NCBI GenBank assembly: GCA_026122225.1
Contig: JANEZZ010001494.1
Location: forward strand, 1-64,000
DNA: 64,000 nucleotides
DNA from: Heloderma charlesbogerti
Taxonomy: Eukaryota > Chordata > Lepidosauria > Squamata > Helodermatidae
Direction of reading: 5' to 3'
Below the pieces are notes generated by a model, which ran no database searches, was not told the DNA's origin, and saw nothing but the letters and a program-made list of their open reading frames with translations. Each line of letters begins with the position of its first letter. Within the stretch, counting starts at the first letter, position 1. A program made the position numbers and the translations under genes. Below, in pieces: positions 21,215 to 31,763 of the stretch.

Positions 21215-21832
21215 TAGGGATGCATGAAAAACTCATTTCAGTTCATTTTTGATCAGAATTTTACCCAGTTCACATCTTCTGGACCAAACACAGACTCAGA
21301 TGCAATCTGCCATCAAAGTTCTTAAATTTCCGAGCATGCGATGTGATTTGCGGACACCTCCCCCAATGTGTTCAATAGTATGTGCGCCCTTAAAAAATGC
21401 ATGCATCTCAAAATGAGCACATTTCAAAAATGTACACAAATACACTTCAATCATAGGAGGAGAAAGCATGTATTTCAAAAGTGCATACACTTAAAAATGA
21501 GTACATTTCAAAAATGTACAGAAATACACTTCCATCGTAGGAGAAGAATGCATGCATTTCAAAAGTGCATACATCTCAAAACGAGTACATTTCAAAAATG
21601 CATACATTTCAAACTAAGTACACTTCAAAATGCACAAAATGCACTTGAAAATGATTTCAAAACTACACACAATTGATGCATACATCTGGGGAAAATGTGC
21701 ACAGGAATGCACATGGATTTTCATGCAAAAAGACAAAAGCGAAGCTCTCAAGACTCAACTCAGAATGGGCTTCGAGAGAATTCGGAGAACTTTGGTGAGC
21801 TCAAGTTTTGCTGCCTGATTCACACATCGTTA
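21215..21832 (+). mobile_element. hAT-like MITE, TGCACA-rich family, expanded
   Basis: It starts TAGGGATGCATGAAAAACTC and ends CACATCGTTA (decayed CATCCCTA), with flanks CTGGTCAT and CTGGACAA (6 of 8). The centre has at least three tandem units of about 75 bp built on ATTTCAAAAATGTACAGAAATACACTTC, given here by position: about 21405-21480, 21481-21555 and 21556-21620. This makes the copy longer than its relatives of about 430 bp. Confidence 0.75.
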
Positions 21833-21969
21833 CTGGACAAGCCAGAGATGGCACGTGGGACCTTTGGCAGGTGCTCTTCCATTGAGTTATAGGTCTTCCC
21901 TGGGCATGCCATGAAACTTACAGGCCTAACTAGGGACATAGAGAGACTTATTGTCACTTTTAAGGGCCT

Positions 21970-22025
21970 TCTCTTTCTCTCTCTCTCTCTCTCTCTCCCT
22001 CTGTGTGTGTGTGTGTGTGTGTGTA

Positions 22026-22071
<46 letters not shown>

Positions 22072-22084
22072 AGAGAGAGAGAGA
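21970..22084. repeat. Compound microsatellite (CT)n(GT)n(GA)n
   Basis: (CT)n at 21970-22001, (GT)n with one interruption at 22002-22040, and (GA)n at 22041-22084. The flanking CT and GA blocks are complementary, so the strand can fold into a long hairpin. Confidence 0.95.
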
Positions 22085-22189
22085 TGCCCAGCCCAAATCT
22101 GGTTTAAAGATAAAGAACCATACTGAGAAGGGAGAGCCCAGGGGTTGGCCATCAACATTTAGTACCTACCTAGATGGCAGACTGAACAG

Positions 22190-22991
22190 TAGGGATGGAC
22201 GAAAGTCACTTACCTGTCCTCGAAGCTTGTTCGCGGTGGGGGGGAGGCACTTCGCTGCTCCCCCTGCAAAGTTCAGGCCGGGGGGGAGGCTTCCCGCCTC
22301 GCCCGGCCGAAATTCAGGCCGGGGAGGACGCGCCTCGCCTCGCCCGGCCGCAAACTAAGAAGTTTAAAAAAAAAAATGCCCCCGTGATAGGCTACTTGAT
22401 TATTAACGTAGCCTATCACGGCTAGATCTGCAAAGTCAGCCGTGATAGGCTATGCTAATCGTCACGTAGCCTATCACGGGTGACTTAAAAAAAAAAAAAA
22501 GCGCGTACGCTAATGGCGGCCCCCATAGGGAACCGCCATTCGCGTTCCTTATTTGGTCGCTGTAGTCTACGTAAATCTTTACGTAGACTACAGCGACCAA
22601 ATAAGGAACGGGAATGGGGGCTCCCTATGGGGGCCACCATTATCCGTACGCGCTTTTTTTTTTTTTTTTTTGACTTTGCAAATCTAGCCGTGATAGGCTA
22701 CGTTAATCGTCACGTAGCCTATCACGGGGGCGTTTTTGTTTGTTTTTCTTTGATTGGAATGGCGGTGGCAGCAGCCGGTCGAAAGACCGGCTGCCGCTCC
22801 CGCCCCGGGCGAACACCCGCCGAACCGCCGGCCGGACCCGCCGCCGGGAGGGACATTCGGCAAAGGTAAGTCCCGTCCCGGGGGGGGGTGCGGGGGGGGT
22901 GGAGAATTTCTTCCTGAAACTTGTTCGGGGGGCCGAACACGTTGGCGCTCGGCCCCCCGAAGTTTCGTGGAGAAATTCTCCGCCAACCCTA
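22190..22991. mobile_element. Hairpin-chain hAT MITE I, cleanest copy (alpha end left)
   Basis: The perfect 8 bp duplication CTGAACAG lies at 22182-22189 and 22992-22999. Order: alpha end (TAGGGATGGACGAAAGTCAC, ACTTACCT); G-rich blocks ending in AAATTCAGGCCGGGG; hairpins at about 22385-22420 and 22441-22480; a palindrome of about 150 bp at 22503-22652, centred in TACGTAAATCTTTACGTA; a hairpin at 22690-22725; the stem GCAGCCGGTC/GACCGGCTGC with a GAAA loop (22771-22794); GC-rich DNA up to AGGTAAGT at 22864-22871; and the beta hairpin at about 22901-22980. Almost every base can pair with another part of the element. Confidence 0.95.
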
Positions 22992-23204
22992 CTGAACAGT
23001 CAGTCTTCTCCAGGATGGCGAGATGGATTTTATTTGTAAATATCTATCTATACCTGTACATTAGTATATACAAATCTGATGCAAAGCTGTGTCCTCTTTT
23101 TTTGGGGGGGGGAGTGATGATTTATTTGTTTGGGGCATCATCGAGTGGCTACGAAATGCCCTCTCCCCCTGAACAGGGCTCGGACTGCACCATGGTTCAA
23201 GCCA

Positions 23205-26200
23205 GATTTTCATATGCACAGCAGCCGAGGGCTAGGGATCGGGGAGGGGGAGTGGCTGTTATCTACCGAGAGTGCTTGGTCTTCACCAAACCCCCTCTCC
23301 GGGAGACCAAGGTTGCTGAGTGCATGTACTGGAGGTTGGGCCTGAAGGGCAGTCTGGGGATTCTGCTCGTGTACAGTCCACCCCGCTGCATGACTGACTC
23401 CCTGGCGGAGGTGCTTGAGGTGGTCTCTGGTGTGCGTGTGCAGTCCCCTAACTTATTGGTGTTGGGGGACTTCAATGTACATTCAGAGGCCATCCTCACA
23501 GGAGCTCTTCGGGACTTCATGGAGACCATGGCTTCCTGGGAGCTGCACCTTATTCTAACTGGGCCCACCCATGTAGCCGGTCATGCACTAGGGTTGGCGG
23601 AGAATTTCTCCCCGAAACTTCGGGGGGCCGAGCGCCAACATGTTTGGCCCCCCGAACAAGTTTCGGGGAGAAATCCTCCGCACCCCTCCCGCACCCCACA
23701 CACACCCCCCCGGGACGGGACTTACCTTCGCCGAATGTCCCTCCCGGCGGCGGGTCCGGCCGGCGGTTCGGCGGGTGTTCGAACTGGGCGGGAGTGGCAG
23801 CCGGTCTTTCGACCGGCTGCCGCTGCCGCCATTGCAATGAAAGAAAAAAAAAAACACCCCCTGATAGGCTACGTGACGATTCACGTAGCCTACCATGGCT
23901 AGATTTGCAAAGTCAGCCGTGATAGGCTACGTGAATCGTCACGTAGCCTATCACGGGTAACTTAAAAAAAAAAAAAAAAAGTGTGTACGGATAATGGCGG
24001 CCCCCATAGGGAGCCGCCATTCCCGTTCCTTATTTGGTCGCTGTAGTCTATGTAAAGATTTACGTAGACTACGGCGAAAATAAGGGCAACGCTATTTGCG
24101 TTGCCCTTATTTTCGCCGTAGTCTACGTAAACATTTACGTAGACTACAGCGACTAAATAAGGAACGCGAATGGCGGCTCCCTATGGGGGCCGCCATTAGC
24201 GTACGTGCTTTTTTTTTTTTTTTTTTAAGTCACCCATGATAGGCTACGTGACGATTGACGTAGCCTATCACGGCTGACTTTGCAGATCTAGCCATGATAG
24301 TCTACGTGAATCGTCACGTAGCCTATCAGGGGGCTTTTTTTTTTTTAAACTTTCGCGTTCGCGGCCGGCGAGGCGGGACGCCTCCCCCCCGGCCTGAACT
24401 TCGCAGGGGGACCAGCGATGTGCCTCCCCCCCACCGCGAACGTCCTTCGAGGACAGGTAAGTGACTTTCGTCCACCCCTAGTCATGCACTAGACCTTGTG
24501 TTTGTTTCTGGAGAAGCGGGGAGTGGTCTGGAAGTCAGGGGTATATCCACCACCCCCATGTCATGGTCAGATCACTATCTGGTGACGTTGGACTTCTTGG
24601 TTCCACAACCCCTCCGCAGGGGTGGAGGACCCATTAAAATGGTCCGCCCCAGGCGTCTTATGGATCCGAATGGATTCCTGAACGCGCTTGGGGATTCTCT
24701 GGGGCACGCCAACGGCCACTCGGTCGAGACCCTGGTGGATGGCTGGAATGCCGCAATCACGGGGGCATTAGATTGGGTGGCTCCGAAATGCCCTCTCCCC
24801 CTGAACAGGGCTCAGACTGCACCATGGTTCAATCCGCGGTTACGAGCTCTGAAACAGGAGGTGAGACGGCTAGAGCGCCGGTGGCGGAAGTCTCGCTCCA
24901 AAGACGATCAGACACGGGCTAGAGCTGTATCTTCAGCCTATCATGTGGCGGTGAAGGCAGCAAAAAAGGAATATTATGCTGCCTCTATCGCATCTGCAGA
25001 GTGCTGTCCCAGGAGGCTGTTCCAAGTGGTCCGGAGCCTGGTCGGTCCTGTGGCTCCAGAACCACTGAAGGATTCTAAGGCCTCCTGTGAGGGCTTGGCA
25101 AGGCACTTTGCAGATAAAATTGATCAGATTAGGAGTGTTACTCTGCATGCTATGGATACAGTTAGTGAGCAAGAGGCAGCCTGTGGCAAACCGGTTTTGT
25201 GGGATCGGTTCCACCTTCTTCCTTCTGATGAAGTGGACAAGGTGCTTTCATCTGTAAGGCCAATGACCACCTGCTTACTTGATCCTTGCCCATCTTGGCT
25301 CATTATGCGCTGCAGAGAGAGACTGGGTGAGGGGATCAATGGTGAATGCCTCCCTTGAGGGAGGGAGTGATGCCATCAGCCCCCAAGGAGGCAGTGATAA
25401 GACCACTCTTAAAGAAGGCCTCCTTGGATCCCCAAGTTCTGAACAACTTTCGCCCAGTCTCAAATCTGCCATTTTTGGGCAAGGTGATTGAGCGGGTGGT
25501 GGCGATGCAGTTGAAGGCACACTTGGAAGAAACTGATTATCTAGACCCATTTCGGTCCGGCTTCAGGCTTGGGCATGAGACAGAAATGGCCTTGGTCACC
25601 TTGGTGGATGATATGAGGAGGGCTCTGGATAGGGGTGAATGCTCCTTCCTTGTTCTCCTTGACCTCTCAGTGGCTTTTGATACCATTGACCATGGTATCC
25701 TCCTGGACTGCCTGGAGGGGTTGGGCATTGGAGACACCGTATTACGGTGGTTCTGGTCCTTCCTCTCCGGCAGATACCAGAGGGTAGCACTGGGAGAGGA
25801 AGTTTCGGAGCCATGGCCACTCACTTGTGGGGTGCCACAGGGTTCCATCCTCTCCCCAATGCTATTTAACATCTATGTGAAGCTGCTGGGGGCTGTCATC
25901 AGGAGGTTTGGGGTGCGGTGTCATCAGTATGCGGATGACACGCAGCTCTACCTCTCATTCAAATCTTCACCAAGGTTGGCCGTAGAATCCCTGTCCAAAT
26001 GTCTGGAGACGGTGAGTGGTTGGATGGGGAGGAATAAGCTGAAGCTGAACCCTGACAAGACTGAGGTACTTCTGGTGGGAGACAAGAGGAGGCTGGGGCA
26101 TGTTGACCTGGTGTTGAATGGGGTACAGCTACCCTTGAAAGACCAGGTCCACAGCCTGGGGGTCATTTTGGACTCCCAGCTGTCCATGGAGGCTGAGGTG

Positions 26201-26290
26201 CCAGCTGTGAGCCAGACAGCACTGTATCAACCCCATCTGATACGGCGGCTGCGTCCCTTCCTTCCCGACCATCTGCTCCCATGGGTAGTA
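23205..26290 (+). pseudogene. L2 endonuclease-reverse transcriptase ORF, broken
   Basis: The endonuclease is seen as GGGVAVIYRECL, LLVYSPPRC, LVLGDFNVH (23460-23485) and, after MITE J, MSWSDHYLVTLDF (24557-24595) with the conserved SDH. The linker ALDWVAPKCPLPLNRAQTAPW follows. A frameshift lies near 25330-25345. The RT then shows NNFRPVSNLPFLGKVIERVV, FLVLLDLSVAFDTIDHGIL, CGVPQGSILSPMLFNIYV and an intact catalytic box YADD at about 25929-25940. The frame runs to the MITE at 26293. MITEs and the frameshift make it non-functional. Confidence 0.9.
23589..24480. mobile_element. Hairpin-chain hAT MITE J in L2 (beta end left)
   Basis: It starts TAGGGTTGGCGGAGAATTTC and ends CACCCCTA. The flanks share GTCATGCAC, which is 9 bp where 8 is expected, probably because one base matches by chance. 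Its middle (about 23985-24210) is a palindrome with arms of more than 90 bp around GCGTTGCCC, and TACGTA hairpins flank it. The alpha end has AGGTAAGT at 24455-24462. Removing the element rejoins the L2 codons for GHALDLVF. Confidence 0.93.
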
Positions 26291-26292
26291 CA

Positions 26293-26799
26293 TAGGGTTG
26301 GCAGAGAATTTCTCCCCGAAACTTCGGGGGGCCGAGTGCCAACGTGTTTGGCCCCCCGAAGAAGTTTCAGGGAGAAATTCTCCGCACCCCCCCAGCACCC
26401 CGCACCCCCCCGGGATGGAACTTACCTTTGGCGAATGTCCCTCCCGGTGGCGGGTCCAGCCAGCAGTTCGGCGGGTCTTCATCCGGGGCAGGAGCAGCAG
26501 CCGGTCTTTCAACCGGCTGCCGCCGCCGCCATTCCAATAAAAGAAAAGAAAAAACGCCCCCGTGATAGGCTACGTGACGATTAACGTAGCCTATCACGGC
26601 TAGATTTGCAAAGTCAGCCGTGATAGGCTACGTGAATCGTCACGTAGCCTATCACGGGTGACTTAAAAAAAAAAAAAAAAGCGTGTACGGATAATGGCGG
26701 CCACCATAGGGAGCCGCCATTCCCGTTCCTTATTTGGTCGCTGTAGTCTACGTAAATCTTTACGTAGACTATGGCGAAAATAAGGGCAACGCAAATAGC
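26293..26799. mobile_element. Hairpin-chain hAT MITE K, right half deleted
   Basis: The beta end (TAGGGTTGGCAGAGAATTTC), GC-rich region and hairpins match MITE J closely up to GCAAATAGC. There the sequence passes directly into L2 at TAATGTGCTCTACGTGG. The alpha half is gone, and so are about 45 bp of L2 that the copy at 56530-56575 still has. The break lies in the centre of the long palindrome, a likely weak point. Confidence 0.88.
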
Positions 26800-26919
26800 T
26801 AATGTGCTCTACGTGGGGTTACCCCTGAAGATGGTTAGGAAGCTGCAGCTGGTAAAGAACGCAGCAGCTCGCCTGATTAAAGGCAGCCGCCGGTGAGATC
26901 ACATCACTCCAGTGCTGAA

Positions 26920-28297
26920 TAGGGATGGCAGAGAATTCCACCACGGATCTCGGTGAGGCCGAATGCCAGTGCATTCGGCCCCCCGAAATCTGTGGCGGAA
27001 CGGCCTGCCACCCCCCCGTCCCCCTGCAGATCCCCCCCGGGATGAGACTTACCTGGCTTGGATGTTCCGGGCGGCGGCAGGTCCGGCGGCGGCTTCAGCA
27101 GTGGCGGCTGTAGCAGCTGGTCTTCCGACCAGCTGCCACCACCTAGGGATGGGGGAGAATTTCTCCCCGAAACTTAGGGGGGCCGAGTGCCAATGCATTC
27201 GGTCCTCTGAAGGTTGTTTGGGGGAGAAATTCTCCACCCCCCGCCCCCCCCTGGGATGGGACTTATCTTTCACGAATGTCCCTCCCGGCAGCGGGTCCCA
27301 GCGGCGGTTCGGCAGATCTTCGTCGGGGTGGGGGCGGCAGCTGGTCTTTCAACAGGCTGCCGCTGCCACCATTACAAGAAAAGTAAAACAAAAAAAACTC
27401 CCCTGTGATAGGCTACGTAACGATTAACGTAGCCTATCACGGCTGACTTTTCAGATCTAGCCGTGGTAGGCTACGTTAATCGTTACGTAGCCTATCACAG
27501 GGGCGTGTTTTTTTTTCTTTTGAAGTTCGCGGCCAGGGAGACAGGGCGCTTCTCCCCGGCCTGAATTTTGGCCGGGCGAGGAGGGAAGCCTCCCCCCGCC
27601 AGCCTGAACTTCGGGGGGAGCAGCGAAGCGCCTCCCCCCCACTGCAAAGCAAGCTGCGAGACCAGGTAAGTGACTTTCGTGCATCCCTACCACCACCGCT
27701 ATTTGCAGTCTGGAGGGGGGTTTTTGTGTTTTTTTTACAGAGACGTGATAGGCTACATAAAGATTTACATAGCCTATCACGGCTGGGTTAAAAAAAAAAA
27801 AGCATACTCAAATGGAGGCGGCTACAGCCGCCGCCATTTGCGTTCCATATTTTTGGCTGTCTTAGCCTATTTAAATATTTATGTAGACTATTATGGCGGA
27901 AATAAAGAGGAACGCAAATAGCGTAGCAGGCGCTATTTGCATTCCCCTTTATTTTCGCTGTTAATAGTCTACGTAAATATTTACGTAGACTAAGACGGCC
28001 AAAAGGAATGCAAATGGCGGTGGCCATAGCCGCCGCCATTTGCATACACAGTTTGTTTGTTTGTTTTTTACCCAGAGCCCTCCGCGGCCAGAAATCCAGC
28101 GGCTGCGGGCGGCTCTGGCCTGGGCCTGGCCAGCTGCTTCGCGGAGCTGCCATGGAGCAAAGCCAGCCGTTCGAGGATTCTGGGGGGAGGAACGGATCGC
28201 CTCCCCCCCATCGAGGATTCCGGGGGGAGGGACGGAACGCCTCCCCCCCACCATAAACATAATCTGCGGAAAGGTAAGTGACTTTCGTACATCCCTA
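26920..28297. mobile_element. Hairpin-chain hAT MITE L in L2 (beta end left)
   Basis: The 8 bp duplication GTGCTGAA lies at 26912-26919 and 28298-28305. It carries the beta end, GGCGGCAGGTCC blocks, a nested MITE (27144-27689), ATAGTCTACGTAAATATTTACGTAGACTA-type hairpins in 27740-28000 (given by position), CCGCGGCCAGAAATCC blocks and an alpha end with AGGTAAGT at 28272-28279. L2 sequence continues without loss on both sides. Confidence 0.93.
27144..27689. mobile_element. Hairpin-chain MITE nested in MITE L (beta end left)
   Basis: The 8 bp duplication CCACCACC lies at 27136-27143 and 27690-27697. At 546 bp it is a short form that lacks the long central palindrome and has only two TACGTA hairpins (about 27405-27442 and 27460-27500). 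The alpha end carries AGGTAAGT at 27664-27671. Confidence 0.93.
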
Positions 28298-29013
28298 GTG
28301 CTGAAGGTGTTGCACTGGTTACCAGTTGTTTTGCAGGCCAAATTCAAGGTAGTGGTTTTGACCTTTAAAACCCTATATGGTTCCTGCCCAGCCTATCTTA
28401 AGGAGCACCTCCAGCAACACCAGACAGGCCGCTTAACAAGATCAGCCTCGGATGGCCTTCTCTCTTTCCCATCAGCCAGGACAGCTAGACTGGTGGGGAC
28501 GAGGGAGGGGGAGGGCCTTTTCTGTGGTGGCCCCTACTCTGTGGAATTCCCTCCCTAGGGAATTCCGCCATGCCCCCTCTGTAATGAGTTTCCGCCGTGC
28601 ATTAAAAACGTGGTTGTTCAGGCAGGCATTTGGGGTGGGTTAGGGTATTTTAGAAAACGTTTTTATTGTAGAATTTTATTGTTTTAAATTGTTTTATTAT
28701 ATGCTGTACATCGCCCAGAGTGGCTGGGTGACCAGCCAGATGGGCGATTAATAAAATAAATAAATAAATAAATAAATAAATAAATATAACTGGCCACCAT
28801 TTCTCTTCATGTAATCCTGGCAGTGACAAAATTTACACTCCCCGCTACTGCCCAATGCCACTATCTCAGTGCTTCCAGGAAGGTGCCAATGCACCTGAAC
28901 TGGGGAATATGGTCGCTGCAACAGCCTCCTTACTCACTTCATCACCAGAACATGTCTCAGTTGCAGGACACTGAAGGATTGCCACTGAGACGATGGCAGG
29001 AAGGTATGCTGCT

Positions 29014-29524
29014 TAGGGATAAGGATGTTGCGAGTGCCTGACAGCGGGGTGGAGTATGATGGACCCTTCACTGCTCACCCCCCTGGACGCTGCTCACCAA
29101 GCCATGGGGCACTCACGGACACACCCACCAAGCGCCGCATGGGCCGGGAGTGCCCCACAGCCACCCGCTCCTCACTGCCATTTTTATGGAAGATCGAGGC
29201 TCCATAATTTCCATATATTTAATGCTGTGCAAAATGGCAGCCATAGAGGGCCATCTCCACAAAATTAGAGGCATAAAGGACCATGTTACACCTCTAATGT
29301 TGTGAAGGTGGCCCTGTACAACTGCCATTTTGCACAACATTAAATATATGGAAATTATGGAGCCTCAAACTTCCGTAAAAACGGCAGTGAGGAGTGGGCG
29401 GCTGCAGGGAGCTCTCAGACCACTTGCTGAGCCCTCCAGAGTTCACATGGCCTGGGGGTGGGTGGTAGTGGTGACTCAGTCAGCACCTGTGTTCAGTGGG
29501 TGCAAGTGAGTCCATCCATCTCTA
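29014..29524. mobile_element. Foldback hAT-like MITE, TTTTGCACA family
   Basis: It starts TAGGGATAAGGATGTTGCG and ends CATCTCTA. Its centre is a palindrome: CTCCATAATTTCCATATAT..GCAAAATGGCAG at about 29208-29240 pairs with CTGCCATTTTGCAC..ATATATGGAAATTATGGAG at about 29316-29365. Outer parts hold GTGAGC/GCTCAC-type blocks. Related copies lie at 42701-43122 and 49990-50486, where clean 8 bp duplications prove the ends. Another MITE-like start (TAGGGATG at 29527) follows, so the right flank is not informative. Confidence 0.7.
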
Positions 29525-29526
29525 CT

Positions 29527-29720
29527 TAGGGATGGGCAAGAATTTCATATTGGCTTAATTTTGATAAGAATTTCCCAAAATTCACCCCCCCCCAAAAAGG
29601 GATTACCAAAATTGCTCACATATTTGGGAGAAAAAGAACTTGAGATTTAAAGGAGGAGGAGGGAGAGGGAGAGGGAGAGGGAGAGGGAGAAATCAAAACT
29701 GACAGATTTCTCCATCGAGG
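29527..29720. mobile_element. hAT-like MITE fragment with (GGGAGA)n
   Basis: It begins TAGGGATGGGCAAGAATTTC and contains AATTTTGATAAGAATTTCCC, followed by a purine run with about six GGGAGA units (29645-29692). It ends near TTTCTCCATCGAG. Similar pieces follow at about 29925-30025. The right end is uncertain. Confidence 0.45.
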
Positions 29721-30800
29721 CCCAGGGCTTTGAGTGTTCAGCTCTTGAAAAGTTGGGTTTGAATCCCTGTGTTGCAACCACATCACTCCTGCTTTAGGGT
29801 TGCCATCTCTTTATTCTGAAAGACTCCTCATCTTTAACCGCTATATGGCAGAGACAGGTACAGCATAGTCCTCTCCATGCTGGATATAGCTGTATCTATT
29901 GAATATGACTGGTGCAGATAGGTAAGAATTTCGCTTCAGTTCATTTTTGATGAGTATGTACCAAAATTCTTCATATTTGGGAGAGAAAGGACTTGAGATT
30001 TTTTTAAAAAATGTGGGAGAAACTACTTACTCATTAACTACTGCTGTCCATCAGCACAGGAGGCTCTGATGGGCTGAGGATCCAATATGGGTCCAACCTG
30101 CCAACATCCCTCCCTGACTTTGCAGCCCATGTGCACAGTGGACAAGAGGGGAAGGGGAATTTGGGCTCAGCCCTACAGTTAACACCTTCCTCTTTCTGAG
30201 TTAGAAGAATTGGACTTGGGAAATTGCTTAGCATGGCACCACACTAAGCTGTGCCAAGACTCGGTTAGAGTCAATTAACAGTGATCCACATTAGGCTTTC
30301 ACACATGGGCCATTCTTATCTGTAGAAGCACTAACAAGAGCAGTCCCTGCAGCTGGCAAGAACTAAGGCCTTTCTTCTACATTGTACCTAAATATATTTG
30401 TCACTGTACCTGGGAAGATTAAATGTTTTCTGTTCAGGAGCCTCACTGTTTCTTCTGGACACACCCACACACACACACAATGTTTGTTTGACTCCAGAAC
30501 TTGCTGGCAAAAATCGACCTACCCATTCAGTCCCCAAGGAAATCTCTCTCATACAAAGGCTGCAATCCCAAATGCACTTACAAGGGAGAACGTCCTATCG
30601 GACTCTGTGGGACTTACTTTGAGACACGGATAAGATTGTGCTGTAAAGCAGTAAGTCCTACACTGCACATCATGAGAAATAATTCATTAAGAGAGCAATC
30701 CTTTGGCCCTGGACAGTTTCTGGGGAGCCATTGTATTGTACGGATTCCCAGTGCTGAGGTCGCAGACAGTGCTACAACCTCAGTGCTGGGAACTGGAGCC
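29721..30800. other. No gene seen; repeat fragments only
   Basis: The stretch holds MITE-like pieces near 29925-30025, a short (CA)n at about 30465-30480, and GTGGGACTTACTTTGAGAC near 30608, which resembles a dispersed reptile repeat also seen near 41393. No open frame has a recognisable domain. Confidence 0.45.
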
Positions 30801-30808
30801 CCCTCCAC

Positions 30809-31535
30809 TAGGGATGGCAGAGAATGCCGCCATGGATTTCAGTGAGGCTGAATGCACTGGCATTCGGCCCCCCGAAACCCGTGGCGGAATGGCCTCCCCC
30901 CCCCCGCCCCCCCCCGTGGAATCCCCCCCCGGGACGAAAGCTTACCTCGGGCGCATGTTCCAGCTGCGGTGGCTCCGGCGGTGGCTCTGGCAGTGGCAGC
31001 AGCGGCAGCTGGTCTCTCGGCCAGCTGCTGCAGACTCAAATGGCGGCCACCACGCCATTTGCGTAGCTGCCTTTGCCGGGATAGGCATTGTAAATATTTA
31101 CGTAGCCTATCACAGCAAGCAAAACAAAAAACATTTGTGTTCCCTTTTTTTTGCTGTTTTAGCCCACGTACATATTTACGTAAGCTATTACGGCAAAAAA
31201 AGGGGAATGCAAATAGCGTAGTGGGCGCTACTTGCATTCCTTTTTTTTCACCGTAATAGCTTACGTAAATATTTATGTAGGCTAAAACAGCTAAAAAAAG
31301 GGAACGCAAATGGCAGCTGCCATAGCTGCCGCCATTTGCGTACATGGTTTGTTTTTTTTTCCGGAAGGCTGCCCAGCGGCAGGATGTCCGGCTGCAGGTG
31401 GCCCCAGCTGGCAGCTCCATGGAATGTCCGCAGAGCAGAGCCAGCTGGGTCAGGATTTCAGGGGGAGGTGCGGAGCGCCTCCCCCCCACCGCGAAACACC
31501 CCATCGAAAAGGGAAGTGACTTTCATACATCCCTA
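30809..31535. mobile_element. Hairpin-chain hAT MITE M (beta end left)
   Basis: The 8 bp duplication CCCTCCAC lies at 30801-30808 and 31536-31543. It carries a beta end, a poly-C stretch, GGCGGTGGCTC blocks and three TACGTAAATATTTACGTA-type hairpins at about 31080-31112, 31155-31192 and 31250-31288, with the GCAAATAGCG..CGCTACTTGC unit between the last two. The alpha donor-like motif has decayed to GGGAAGTGAC. Confidence 0.92.
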
Positions 31536-31763
31536 CCCTCCACCCTCCCCCTTGCAGCCGGTGCAGAGAGAACCATGCTGGCTGCCAATATGGGGTAGTG
31601 ATTGCAAGCTCATAGAGAAGGGAAAGAGGGTGGTTCTGTGGGTGGGGAAGGGATGAGGCTGGGGTGACCAGCTTATGGAGGATCCTCCAGCTGCCCCAGC
31701 CCCCTTCCCTCCCCCTTCGCACAGCCCCAGCTAGATGGGCGAAAATGCCCATCTAGCTAAAAT

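Larger units (their letters stand above)
23126..28787 (+). mobile_element. L2-clade LINE with four MITE insertions
   Basis: L2 sequence lies at 23126-23588, 24481-26292, 26800-26919 and 28306-28787. It covers the endonuclease, linker, reverse transcriptase and C-terminal region and ends GGGCGATTAATAAAATAAAT in an AAAT-type tail (about 28752-28787). The parts are separated by MITE J, truncated MITE K (whose right half and some L2 DNA were deleted together), and MITE L with its nested L2nd element. The start is unusual: 23130-23185 repeats a piece that properly belongs near 24778-24833. Confidence 0.9.

Noticed and set aside
22754..23902. A 382-residue open frame across 22754-23902
   Set aside because: It is a chance fusion of MITE I, L2 endonuclease and MITE J frames, not one gene.
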